A stretch of 64,000 nt of DNA, taken from the NCBI RefSeq assembly GCF_039544005.1, contig NZ_BAABKV010000001.1:6200001-6264000 (forward strand), written 5' to 3'. This stretch comes from Kitasatospora paranensis. GTDB taxonomy: Bacteria; Actinomycetota; Actinomycetes; Streptomycetales; Streptomycetaceae. The notes below the pieces were generated by a model. That model did not search any database and was not told the DNA's origin. It saw only the letters and a list, made by a program, of their open reading frames with translations. The position numbers and the translations under genes are program-made. Below are positions 8,760-17,095 of this stretch, piece after piece (the first letter of the stretch is position 1; every line of letters starts with the position of its first letter).

Positions 8760-8951
8760 TCAGCGCAGGTGGGCGAGGGAGTGGAACAGGGCGGTGATGG
8801 CGTGGTTCACGCTCGGGGCGATGCCGGTGGAGGCGAGGTAGAAGCCGAACAGCGCGGCGACGATCGCGCCGCTGTAGCTGACGGCGCCGAAGCGGAGCAT
8901 CAGGGCGAGTGCGACGCCGAACAGCAGCGCGGCGGACACGGTGAACAGCAC
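8760..8951 (-). CDS. Small two-helix membrane protein (Spd-like)
   Basis: 63 aa, ATG start. Two hydrophobic stretches (FTVSAALLFGVALALMLRF and SGAIVAALFGFYLAS) make an integral membrane hairpin. Similar short proteins lie next to the transfer gene in Streptomyces plasmids and AICEs, where spd genes help the plasmid spread between mycelial compartments. It sits upstream, on the same strand, of the replication genes and downstream of traB. Confidence 0.65.
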   Translation of the reverse strand: MLFTVSAALLFGVALALMLRFGAVSYSGAIVAALFGFYLASTGIAPSVNHAITALFHSLAHLR

Positions 8952-9066
8952 GAACGGGCTCCCTTCCCGGGAGGCTGGTTTGGGTGGATTTGGGCATGCT
9001 CGGTTGCCCCGGCGGACCTTTGCCGGCGCGGGATCGCCGCAGGTCGGAGGGGTGCCGGTGGCGGGC

Positions 9067-9129
9067 CGACCCCTGCCGGGGGTGTCCGCGCGGGGCGGTT
9101 TCGGGCAGGGGTCGGCAGGGGTGCCGACC
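9067..9129. repeat. Nested inverted repeats downstream of traB (candidate clt/transfer locus)
   Basis: CCGACCCCTGCC near 9067-9078 is complementary to GGCAGGGGTCGG near 9104-9115, and GGTCGGC (9110-9116) pairs with GCCGACC (9123-9129). The 262-bp gap between traB and the small membrane gene holds no ORF. Streptomyces TraB proteins bind a non-coding clt site near tra, so this structured gap is a candidate. It could equally be a terminator pair. Confidence 0.4.
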
Positions 9130-9213
9130 GGGATTGCGAGGCTCTGACCTGCGGCTTTGTGTGGGTGGCGAAGGTCTGTCAGGGGTGTGAATCAGGACAG
9201 AACGGGCGGTAGG

Positions 9214-11535
9214 TCAGTCGGTGCCGTTGAGGCGGGCGGCTGCCGCGCGCAGGTCCGTCAGGGTGTAGCCGTTGGGTCGGGAGCCGTCCGGGAGGGTGAT
9301 CCGGGCAGCCTCCAACTCGACCCCGAGGCCAGCCAGTTCGGTGCGCAGGGCCTTGCCGGCGCGGGACAGCCAGGCGGCGTCGGTCTCCCGGGTGGTGCGG
9401 CCGTAGCGGTCCGGGTCGATGTCGGCGAGGTGGCCGAGCAGGTCGGCGCTGCTGATCTGGCCGTCCCCGGTGGCCTCGGCGGCCCGGGCCATGTGGTCGA
9501 GGACGGTGCGGCGCACCACGGAGCCGAGGCCGTCGGTGCCGCCGGCGGCGGCGCTGACGCCGGTCTCCCGGGCCATGGCGGCCTCGATGGGGTCGTCGTA
9601 GTGACCGGGCAGGCACCCGGCCGCCTCGCGCAGCGCCACCCCGGCCTCGATCAGCGGCAGGATCTCGCCCGCGGCCTCGTCGATGAACAGGGACCGGACC
9701 TCGATCACCCCGGTGTCGGGGGTGGTCAGCCAGGCCCGGCCGCGGCTGGTCTTCTCGATCGGGATCTTCGAGGCGTCGTAGCCCTGGCCGACCATGCCGT
9801 CCCCGAGGACGACGTTCGAGGCGCCGGGCGATTCGACGCGCATGGCCATGCGGGCGGAGAGGTTGCCGCGCAGCCGCGGGGTGACGATCTCCGCCTCCGG
9901 GTACTGGGTGGCCAGCGCCAGGACGATGCCGACCGCGGCGCCGACCGCGGCGATCTGTGCCAGCAGCTCGGTGATCTCCTCGGCGTACTTGCCCGACGGG
10001 CCGTTCTTGGCGGTGTAGGTGGCGAGTTCGTCGATGATGACCAGCTCGATGCCGCCGAGCTTGTCGATCAGCTTCTCGTTCGCCTTCGACAGGCCCGCCT
10101 CGACCAGGATTTCGGTGCGGCGGTTCATCTCCTCGACCATCAGGCGCAGGAACTTGACGAGGCGTCCGGGGTTGCGGCGCACGAAGGTGGCCAGGGCGCG
10201 GGCGTGGGGGACGTATTCGCCGGCGCCCTTGCCGTCGAACAGCCGGATCCGCACGCGGGGGTCGAGCATCGCGGCGGCGAGCAGGTTGGCCAGGCCCATG
10301 CCCTTGCCGGAGCGGGTGGCGCCGGCGAACAGGAACGAGTAGTCCGAGAGGGTCGGGCGCAGGATGCTGCCGCGCTTGTCGAAGGCGAGGGGAAGCCGTC
10401 GCGCCAGGTGTTGACCTGCTTGGCGCGGCCGGCGACGAGGGGGTTGCGGCGGGTGGCGAGGAACGGGTTCTGTCCGCAGGCCCAGATCGCCATCCGGCGG
10501 CCGTTGGAGCCGACCTGGCGGATGTCGAGGTTGGTGCGGTCGATGCCCATGGCGGCGGCGATCTCGTCCGCCCGGTCGCGGGCCTTCTTCACGGTCACGT
10601 CGGGCAGGTCGATGACCGCGTGCCAGGCGTTCGGCACCGCGGGGTCGATTGCGCACGGGGTGACCATCGTGAGCCGCTGGGAGTCGCCGATGACCTTCGC
10701 GGCCTTGAACGCCCTGTCGAGCATCGACTCGGTCAGCGGATCGCCGTCCGACAGGGCCCGCACGTCGGCGTCCCACACGGTCTCGCGGTCGGGCTTGCGG
10801 CCGAGGAACGCCTCCATCGTCAGGACCGAGCCGAGGCCGAGCAGCAGGCCGGCGGTGCCGAGGGCGATGTAGCCGGCCAGGATGGCGGCGAGCGGGATGC
10901 CGTAGGCGACCAGCGCGCGGGCGAAGCGGATCCGACGGCGGTTGGACTTGGCCTTCTTGTGCGCGGCGACAGCTGTGACGGCCACCGCGAGGGCGGCCTC
11001 GGACTGCTTCTGCGCCAGCGCCCGGTCACCGGGCAGGAGGGTGAAGCGGGCCCGGCGGGCCAGGTCGCGGGCCTCGCGGGTGGCGATGTGGGCCTGGTGG
11101 CCGGCGGCCTGCACGTGAGCGCCCTCGAACCCGGCCGTCCACTGCGCGGAGCGCCGTATCCCGCGCCAGGCCTGGGCGGCGTGGCCGCGGTCGGTGCGCT
11201 GCCGGGCGAGCCAGCGGCGCAGGGCGCGGCGGGCCTGGGTGCTGCGGGCGCGGGCCATGGTGCGGCGGCCGTCGCGGGTGCGGATCCACTGCGGCAGCAG
11301 CGGCCGGTCCCCGGCCAGGTCGGCCCGCTCGCTGGCCGCCACCATGGGCGGCTGCAGCTCCGGGGCGGTGTCCTGCGGCAGGTAGACCGACTCGTCGGCC
11401 GGGTCCGGGGCGGGCGTGGGCTGGGGGATCTTCTTGGAGAGGCGGTCGGGGAACGGCAGCACCTCGCCGCCGCCGTTCGGGGTGGTCTTGGCGGGGTCGG
11501 GCAGCCCGGTGGGGGCGTGTTCTTCGTGGTTCACT
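9214..11535 (-). CDS. traB: TraB/FtsK-like conjugal DNA translocase, frameshifted
   Basis: Hexameric DNA pump that moves double-stranded element DNA between hyphae at the septum or tip. GTG at 11535 with GAGGAAGGA upstream. The N-terminal half (residues 1-380) is basic, with a hydrophobic region (IPLAAILAGYIALGTAGLLL) for membrane anchoring. The C-terminal half has Walker A GATRSGKG, Walker B ELVIIDELA and a C-terminal winged-helix gamma-like region that would read the clt repeats. The frame breaks at GGGG 10389-10392, where one extra base restores DGFPLAFDKRGS. Total about 773 aa, normal for the family. Confidence 0.88.
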
Positions 11536-11638
11536 GAGGGTCCTTCCTCACTGCTCAGTGGTGCAGGTAAGGGGGTCCGGGGCGGCCGTCGTGCCGGCAA
11601 GCTGAGCGGCCGTCCCGGGGTGTCGTGCCAGTGGCGTG

Positions 11639-11908
11639 TCAGTTCTGGTCGCCGGTGGCGCGCCAGGGGATCGAGCGGCAGTCGGCGGCGTGCCTGTTGG
11701 CGGCGTCGCGGGCGGCGTAGCGCTGGGTGGAGCCGGGGCCGTTGCTGGTCTTGCAGCCCAGGCAGAGCCACTTGAAGGCCAGTTCGCGGCCGTTCAGGTC
11801 GGCGGTTTCGGCGTGGTTGTACAGGGAGACCAGGGCGGCGCCGAGGGTGAGGAACACGGCCTCGGTGCCGACCGGCAGCCCGGTGGCGGGGTCCACGGGG
11901 ATGAACAT
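11639..11908 (-). CDS. Hypothetical AICE protein
   Basis: 89 aa, ATG start with GGAAGG upstream. It has a CLGCKTSN pair of cysteines and a later ADCRS, and no membrane segment. It lies between traB and an unnamed gene in the same operon. I do not recognise a family. A hairpin occupies the gap to traB (about 11576-11619). Confidence 0.5.
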   Translation of the reverse strand: MFIPVDPATGLPVGTEAVFLTLGAALVSLYNHAETADLNGRELAFKWLCLGCKTSNGPGSTQRYAARDAANRHAADCRSIPWRATGDQN

Positions 11909-11924
11909 GGGGTTCCTTCCGGGG

Positions 11925-12380
11925 TCAGGCGGAGGCGATGAGAGCGGCGGCGGTCTCGAAGGTGTGGTGCCAGGACTGGTCGAGCAGGTAGGCGCCGTTC
12001 AGGCCGTGGTCGGCGAGCCGGACGAACGTGCCCTTCCCGGTGCGGTCGGCGATTCGGCGGAGCGGCTCGCGCCGGTCGGCGGCGTAGTGCGTGACCGCGG
12101 ACAGGGCCAGGGCCGCAGCGACCGGGCCCGGCCGCAGCCGGAGACCGAGCAGGCGGGAGGCGAGCAGCAGCGCGGCGGCCTGGCTGGCGGTATAGGTGGT
12201 GACGTGGGCGGCGCAGGCGCGGCGGCCGGCCGCGCTGGACTGCCCGTCGTGGCGGTCGTGCTGGCCCTTGGTGCGGGCCTGGTGGTCGGTCTGGATCCAG
12301 TGGTCCGCCAGGTCGGCGGCGGAGCGGAGCAGGGCGTAGGCGGCGGCGAACCGGGCGGCCCGGTCGATGCTCTGGTGTAT
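11925..12380 (-). CDS. Hypothetical AICE protein without a canonical start codon
   Basis: An open frame of about 151 codons ending at TGA 11925. It begins IHQSIDRAARFAAAYALLRS, continues ADHWIQTDHQARTKGQ and ends TAAALIASA, and it fills the gap between its neighbours. AAGGAG lies 9 nt before ATA at 12380. No ATG, GTG or TTG is in frame at a sensible place. CTG at 12413, overlapping the previous stop, is the other option. Either a rare start is used or the start codon was lost by mutation or sequence error. Helical, soluble, no recognised family. Confidence 0.55.
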   Translation of the reverse strand: MHQSIDRAARFAAAYALLRSAADLADHWIQTDHQARTKGQHDRHDGQSSAAGRRACAAHVTTYTASQAAALLLASRLLGLRLRPGPVAAALALSAVTHYAADRREPLRRIADRTGKGTFVRLADHGLNGAYLLDQSWHHTFETAAALIASA

Positions 12381-12409
12381 GGTCGTGCGCTCCTTCGCTG
12401 TGATGGCGG

Positions 12410-13582
12410 TCAGTTGGCGGTGGCCCGGGTGTGGCGGCCGCCGCGGGCGGCGAGGGCCATGGCGCGGCGGGCGACGGGGGAGTAGCCGATGGTGTCGCCG
12501 GCGCGGCGCACGGGCGGGGTGCCGCCGTTGTTCCGGCGGCCGTCCGGACGCTTCTCGGCAGCGGTCTTCACGGGGCGGGTCATCTGGGATTCGACCTGCA
12601 CCTTTTGCGCCTTTTCAATCGTGTTTGTCCGGTCGTTGGCGGCATCCTTCACGGCAGCCTTGGCGGCCACCCGCGCGGCGATGGACTCGGCGGTGTCGCC
12701 GAGCGTCGCGCCCTGGGTGTCGTCCCATGCGCGCTTCCACGTCGGCTCGCTCGGGTGCAGCTCGCCCACCGCCGCGGCCAGGGCCACGGCGCGCTCCCAC
12801 ACCTGCGGCCACTGCACCGAGCGGAGCTGTTCGACGGCGGCGCGCTCCTCCGCCTCGCGCTCGGCGGTGGCCTTCTGCTCGGCGGCCACGGCGGCGAGGC
12901 GCTTGGCTTCGGTGCGGCGCTGGCGGCGGCTGACCTTGCCGTCGCGCTTGCGGATCCGGCCGTGCTCGTGGAGGTCCCACACCAGCGGCCCGGCGAGCGA
13001 GCAGAACGCGCCGCCGAGGCCGGTGCCGAGGCCGAACGCGGCCGAGCCATGCAGGTAGTTGACGGTGGCGGCGAACAGGGCGACCGCGCCGGCGAGGGCG
13101 CGGTAGTGCCAGGACGGCCGGTGGTCGTCGATCGCGGCCTCGGCGCCCTTGAGCAGGGCCCAGGCCAGGCCCTCCAGTACCAGCGGAGCGGCGAGCAGGA
13201 ACGGCGCCCTCGGGGACCAGAACGCCATCAACTGGAGCGGCAGGGACACCACGACGCAGATGACCGCGATCGTCCTGGCCCAGGTCCGCCACTGGGCCGC
13301 GGACCGCTCGGCCTTCTCCCGGGCGGCCTGGGCCTCAATGCGCCGGCGCTCGGCCTCGCGCCGCCGGTTGGCGGCTTCCTCGCGGATTTCCTGGGCCTGG
13401 GCCTCGCCCTCGGCGATCTCGGCGGCGGCCTTGGCGGCCTTGAGCTGGTTGGCGATGTCTGCCGCGGCCTTGGTGGCCTGGGTCTTGGCGCGCAGGGCCT
13501 CGGCCTCGGCGGCTTCCTTCCCGGCAGACTTCGGCGGCGCGGGGCGGGTGCGGCTGGTGGGCCGCAGTTCGGTGACGCTCAC
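12410..13582 (-). CDS. SpdB-like DUF2637 membrane protein
   Basis: 390 aa, GTG/ATG region at 13582. An Ala/Glu/Arg-rich N-terminal helix (residues about 20-105, coiled-coil-like) leads into four membrane segments (IAVICVVVSLPLQLMAFW, FLLAAPLVLEGLAWALL, ALAGAVALFAATVNYL, GLGTGLGGAFCSLAGPLVW) and a charged C-terminal tail. This is the DUF2637/SpdB layout of Streptomyces plasmid-spread proteins, which help move incoming plasmid along the mycelium after TraB transfer. Its start overlaps the preceding small membrane gene. Confidence 0.8.
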   Translation of the reverse strand: MSVTELRPTSRTRPAPPKSAGKEAAEAEALRAKTQATKAAADIANQLKAAKAAAEIAEGEAQAQEIREEAANRRREAERRRIEAQAAREKAERSAAQWRTWARTIAVICVVVSLPLQLMAFWSPRAPFLLAAPLVLEGLAWALLKGAEAAIDDHRPSWHYRALAGAVALFAATVNYLHGSAAFGLGTGLGGAFCSLAGPLVWDLHEHGRIRKRDGKVSRRQRRTEAKRLAAVAAEQKATAEREAEERAAVEQLRSVQWPQVWERAVALAAAVGELHPSEPTWKRAWDDTQGATLGDTAESIAARVAAKAAVKDAANDRTNTIEKAQKVQVESQMTRPVKTAAEKRPDGRRNNGGTPPVRRAGDTIGYSPVARRAMALAARGGRHTRATAN

Positions 13583-13857
13583 AGGTCAGTCCCCCCGAAG
13601 GCGAGTCGGAACAGGTTCAGCGGCCCGCGCGAACGGGTCAGGTGCCGCAGCGTGCGGAGCTGTCGGGTGTGGGCGGCGCGGCGGCGCAGGGTGGCCCCCG
13701 TGCTCGCCAGCAGCAGTCCGCCGGCGACCGCGCACACCGCCGTCGGGTGCGCCAGCACGGCCACGGCCACGGCGGCCAGCGCGCCGGCCACGGTGCGGGC
13801 GGCGTGGGGGAAGGCGACGGCGAGCAGCAGGACCGCCCACCCGAGACGCTTGATCAC
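13579..13857 (-). CDS. Small membrane protein of the spd group
   Basis: 92 aa, GTG start. Two hydrophobic stretches (WAVLLLAVAFPHAA and VAGALAAVAVAVLAHPTAVCAVAGGLLLA) are followed by a basic tail. It overlaps the DUF2637 gene by 4 nt downstream. Its GTG overlaps the probable TGA of the upstream gene (GTGA), so the three are translationally coupled. Probably cooperates in intramycelial spread. Confidence 0.6.
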   Translation of the reverse strand: MIKRLGWAVLLLAVAFPHAARTVAGALAAVAVAVLAHPTAVCAVAGGLLLASTGATLRRRAAHTRQLRTLRHLTRSRGPLNLFRLAFGGTDL

Positions 13858-14104
13858 TGCGGTCCCCGGTCTGCTCGTAGGCGACGCCGGCGGCGTGGCG
13901 CAGGGCGGCGGCGTCCGTGGTGCGGCCCGCTTCCACCGTGTAGGCGGTGTTGTTCAGCAGGACGGACAGGGACAGCAGGGAGGCGCGGAGGTTGTCGACC
14001 TCGGTCAGCAGGTCTTCGATCGCGTCCATGGTGTCGCCGTCGGTCCGCAGTTCGTCGTCGCCCAGGGCGAGGATCTGGGCCAGGCGCTCCGGTGTGAGGC
14101 TCAT
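13854..14104 (-). CDS. Small hypothetical AICE protein, C-terminus frameshifted
   Basis: ATG at 14104 overlapping the whiB stop (ATGA). It reads MSLTPERLAQILALGDDEL and LLTEVDNLRASLLSLSVLL, a helical protein of about 83 aa. As given, the frame runs on across the next gene to 13586. One added base in the CCCC run at 13864-13867 (plus strand) instead gives a TGA that overlaps the next GTG, which fits the operon. No family recognised. Confidence 0.55.
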
Positions 14105-14487
14105 GCCGTCACCGGGCCCAGGTTCGCCGCCGTCTTGGCGGCCTTGGCGGTGGTGCGCTTGAGTGTGCGGCGCTCGTCGGCGGTCAGCCCGCCGAAGATG
14201 CCGTACGGCTCGCTGCGGTCCACGGCGAGCGCCAGGCACATCTGCCGCACCGGGCAGCCGGCGCACACCATCTTCGCCCGGCGGATCGCGAACTCACCGG
14301 CCGTCGGATCGGCCTTGGTGTCGTCCGGGTCGGGCTCGGCATAGAACAGATCCGGGTCCATGCCCTGGCAGGCGGCGCCGCGCAGGTCGCCGTCCGGGGA
14401 CGGGATGACCTCCACCACGCCGGTGGGACGGGCGGTCAGGTGCGGGCGGAAGGTGCCGCGCAGGCCGCGGCGGACGATGCGGGTCAT
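14101..14487 (-). CDS. WhiB-family iron-sulfur regulator
   Basis: 128 aa, ATG start. Four cysteines bind a 4Fe-4S cluster: AACQGMDPDLFY, then CAGC and QMC in KMVCAGCPVRQMCLALA. The G[IV]FGG turn (YGIFGGLTADERR) is followed by a basic tail (LKRTTAKAAKTAA) for DNA or sigma-factor contacts. A WhiB regulator at the head of an AICE operon could link transfer or replication to host growth or redox state. Actinobacteria-specific family. Confidence 0.9.
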   Translation of the reverse strand: MTRIVRRGLRGTFRPHLTARPTGVVEVIPSPDGDLRGAACQGMDPDLFYAEPDPDDTKADPTAGEFAIRRAKMVCAGCPVRQMCLALAVDRSEPYGIFGGLTADERRTLKRTTAKAAKTAANLGPVTA

Positions 14488-14729
14488 CACGCGGCCGCCT
14501 TCCAGGTCAGCACCCGGCGCCGCTCGGCCGTGCGCATCAGCGCCTTGGCGTAGCGGGCGGGCTCGGGAGCCAGGTCGCGCAGCACGTCCCGGGCGACGTC
14601 GAGGCGCACCACCGTGTCGGTGGCCGTCTCCCCGTCGGCGCCGGCGAACAGCTCGATGTCGATGCCGAGGGCCAACTCGGCGAACTCGGAGGCCGTAGCG
14701 GCCTCCTGGCCTGCAACAATCAGTCTCAC
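14487..14729 (-). CDS. Small hypothetical protein, first gene of the AICE minus-strand operon
   Basis: 80 aa, ATG start, acidic, helical. Its stop abuts the whiB start. It is the most upstream gene of the long minus-strand run (14729 down to 3322). A 13-bp-stem hairpin lies 28 nt upstream in the probable 5' leader. No family recognised. Confidence 0.55.
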   Translation of the reverse strand: MRLIVAGQEAATASEFAELALGIDIELFAGADGETATDTVVRLDVARDVLRDLAPEPARYAKALMRTAERRRVLTWKAAA

Positions 14730-14756
14730 GGGTCCTTCTCCAACGGTGAGGGCCCA

Positions 14757-14800
14757 GCGGGGCGGCTTCTCTCCCGGCCAAGGTCAGGAAGCCGCCCCGC
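14757..14800 (-). promoter_or_regulatory. 13-bp-stem RNA hairpin in the leader of the AICE operon
   Basis: GCGGGGCGGCTTC and GAAGCCGCCCCGC pair perfectly around an 18-nt loop. The minus-strand loop holds ACCTTGGCCGGGAGA, like the hairpin at 6748-6794. It precedes the first gene of the operon. It could be an attenuator or a protein-binding RNA element. Confidence 0.6.
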
Positions 14801-15296
14801 ACTCGGGCAGAAGAGACCGCCAGCCGGAACGGCCGTGGTCGAGGACAACGGCCGGCGCCCTGAAAGGGCGGGCCGCAGCATGTAGCAAGTGGCGCGATGG
14901 GGCCGGACAGGAGCGTCTGGCCCGCTACCGCGCGGCCCCTTTCGAGGGCCGTAGGACGGCAGCCTTGTCAAAGAACGAGCGCTTCCCTGGCCGACCCCCG
15001 CAGAAGTCGACTTCCGGACGCATTTGTGCAGCTCAGGGCAGCCCAAAGAAGGGCTGTCAGTTCGCCAGCCCCGCCATGCGAGACATGTTGAACATGTCTC
15101 TTACGATGGCGCTGAACCGACGCTCCGTCAAGTCCTTCGTTGATTCGTCGAGGATCCGTCCCGACTGCGCATCACTAGATTCGCCCGTTCGGGCATGTCG
15201 AGATACGGCGTCAGTGGACGGCCTCGAACCGACTTCGCTACGGTCAAGTCGTCCCGCATCGTCCAAGCGCCACCGCATCGTCCAGGGGAGGGCGAC
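14801..15296. promoter_or_regulatory. Divergent control region with a perfect 21-bp palindrome (15080-15100)
   Basis: About 500 bp without a convincing gene, between the minus-strand replication/transfer operon and the plus-strand regulator block. It must hold both promoters. GAGACATGTT-G-AACATGTCTC is a perfect palindrome and the best operator candidate for the HTH or GntR regulator nearby. The short ORFs here lack codon bias and start sites. Confidence 0.6.
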
Positions 15297-16067
15297 ATGG
15301 CCAATGAGCGGCTTCGAGGAGCAATCCTGGCAAGCGGCCTGACGGTAGAGCAGATCGCAGAACGCATCGGCGTCAGCGCACGCACGGTGGAGCGGTGGGT
15401 TGAGGCCAGGGGCCAGCGCAGACCGTACCGGCGCTTCCAGTACGCCCTGGCGAACCTCATGCAACGCGACCTGTCCGACCTCTGGCCGGACGAAGAGAGC
15501 GCCAGCCAAACAGCCGAGGCTGGCCGTGCCGAACTCGTGCGGCTCTACCCACACCGCGCCGTGGTGCCGAAGGACTTGTGGACGTCGCTCTATTCAGGTG
15601 CCGCCCGGCACTTCGACCTGGTCGTCTACGCAGGCTTCTGGCTATCCGAAGATCCGCTTTTCTTTCGCCTGATCAGGGAGAAGGCGACCGCGGGCGTGCC
15701 TGTCCGGATGATGCTCGGCGACCCAGACTCACACCCGGTCGCGCAGCGTGGCGAGGACGAAGGGATCGGCCCGGCGATGGCTGGGAAGATCCGCAACGCG
15801 CTTGCCAACTACGCGCCGATCTTCAACGTGCCAGGGGTTGAGTTTCGTCTCCACTCGACGACGCTCTACAACTCGCTCTACCGAGCCGATGACGAGATGC
15901 TCGTCAACGGCCACGTCCATGGAGTTGGCGCCTACCTCGCACCCGTGCTGCACCTCTCGAAGGTGCCCGGCGGGGAGCTGTTCAGCACGTACGCGGCGAG
16001 CATCGAGCGAATCTGGGAGAGTTCTCGAAGGATCACTTCCCCGAGACTTGAGGACGAGGCGGCATGA
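15297..16067 (+). CDS. HTH regulator with C-terminal DUF5919/PLD-like domain
   Basis: 256 aa, ATG with GGGGAGGG upstream. Residues 1-55 form a Xre/Cro-type helix-turn-helix (LTVEQIAERIGVSARTVERW). Residues about 85-250 are a larger domain (AELVRLYPHRAVVPKDLW, DLVVYAGFWLSEDP, MMLGDPDSHPVAQRG) that resembles the DUF5919 family found next to Nudix genes in Streptomyces elements. Its stop overlaps the Nudix start (ATGA), so they are one unit. Likely a cytoplasmic regulator of AICE functions. The ligand is unknown. Confidence 0.75.
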   Translation: MANERLRGAILASGLTVEQIAERIGVSARTVERWVEARGQRRPYRRFQYALANLMQRDLSDLWPDEESASQTAEAGRAELVRLYPHRAVVPKDLWTSLYSGAARHFDLVVYAGFWLSEDPLFFRLIREKATAGVPVRMMLGDPDSHPVAQRGEDEGIGPAMAGKIRNALANYAPIFNVPGVEFRLHSTTLYNSLYRADDEMLVNGHVHGVGAYLAPVLHLSKVPGGELFSTYAASIERIWESSRRITSPRLEDEAA

Positions 16068-16537
16068 GCCGGATCGACTACATCAACGACCCCAACGCGC
16101 CGGCGGCGAACTCGGTCGTCCCGTCGGTCGTCGCCGTCGTGCAGGACGAAGGTGGTCGGGTGCTACTGATCCATAAGACAGACAATGGGCTGTGGGCGCT
16201 CCCTGGCGGCGGACACGATATCGGCGAGTTCGTGGCCAGCACGGTGATCCGGGAGGTACGCGAGGAGACCGGTATCGATGTCGAGGTCGAGACGGTCACC
16301 GGGCTATACACCGACCCTGGGCACCTTATGGCGTACGACGACGGAGAGGTCCGACAGCAGTTCTCGATCTGCTTCCGCGCAAGGCCGATCGGCGGGAACC
16401 TTCGGACGAGCGAAGAATCGAAGGAGGTCCGCTGGGTGAACCCGGCGGACCTCGAAGGCCTCGACATTCATCCGTCCATGCGGTTGCGAATCCAGCACGC
16501 GCTCGACCCGGACCGCACCCAGCCGTACATCGGCTAG
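16064..16537 (+). CDS. Nudix hydrolase (Pif-like immunity/regulatory protein)
   Basis: 157 aa. The Nudix box is complete: GGHDIGEF, seven residues, then REVREETGID (GX5EX7REUXEEXGU), which binds Mg2+ and hydrolyses a nucleoside-diphosphate-linked substrate. In the AICE pSAM2 the Nudix protein Pif blocks redundant transfer between carriers, and this gene holds the equivalent place in the regulator block. I infer that role from context. A housekeeping pyrophosphatase is the alternative. Confidence 0.8.
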   Translation: MSRIDYINDPNAPAANSVVPSVVAVVQDEGGRVLLIHKTDNGLWALPGGGHDIGEFVASTVIREVREETGIDVEVETVTGLYTDPGHLMAYDDGEVRQQFSICFRARPIGGNLRTSEESKEVRWVNPADLEGLDIHPSMRLRIQHALDPDRTQPYIG

Positions 16538-17093
16538 CTCGCGGGGCTAGCCAGCGTCAGCCTGTGCTCCACGCGCTGGGCCGCCGCGTGGATTTCCGGT
16601 TCTGCCCGGCGAATGAACCGCCCGACGATGCTGTCCGGCCCGTACCGGCTCACGATCTCGGCAACCCTCGCCGAAGTCGTTGTGGACGTGCCGTCCGGGG
16701 TCGTGGTCATGTCGCAGTAGATCAGCGCATCGACCAGCCCTGGCTCCTCCAAGGGGAACTCGGCCTCCAGCTCCTCGCGTAGCCCCCGCTCCTCGGCTTC
16801 CAGCAACGCGCAGGAGTGGTGCGCGACGAGCCGAACGATTCGCTCGTCCACTCGCTCCACGTTGCGAAGGAAGCGTGCGCCGTCGAGTGGATGAAAGCCG
16901 GTGTCGGTGATGCGGGGGAGTAGCCGACATCGTGCAGCACGGCGGCGGCTTCGAGCAGTTCGGCATCCGGCCCGAGAATCGGCGCCAGCGCGCGAGCCCG
17001 TCCGGCCACCCCCTTGGAGTGGGTCCAGCGGCGGGGAAGGTCGTCGGAGAGGAGTGCTTCAGCGAGGTCGTAGGCCCACACGGTGGCGTCCAT
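16534..17093 (-). CDS. HD-domain phosphohydrolase, frameshifted
   Basis: About 187 aa, ATG at 17093. The N-terminal part reads WTHSKGVAGRARALA and AAAVLHDVGYSP (H...HD metal site). The second part, in the other frame, reads VERVDERIVRLVAHHSCAL and ALIYCDMTTTPDGT, which supplies the remaining HD-fold His and Asp. The GGGGG run at 16914-16918 lacks one base. Adding it gives GYSPRITDTGFHPLDGARFL and a continuous protein. Converges on the Nudix gene. It accompanies Nudix and HTH genes in many AICEs and may hydrolyse a nucleotide signal. Confidence 0.78.
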
Positions 17094-17095
17094 TC

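Noticed and set aside
14726..15046. 106-codon minus-strand ORF in the AICE control region
   Set aside because: No ribosome binding site, no codon bias and it overlaps the leader hairpin. More likely regulatory DNA.
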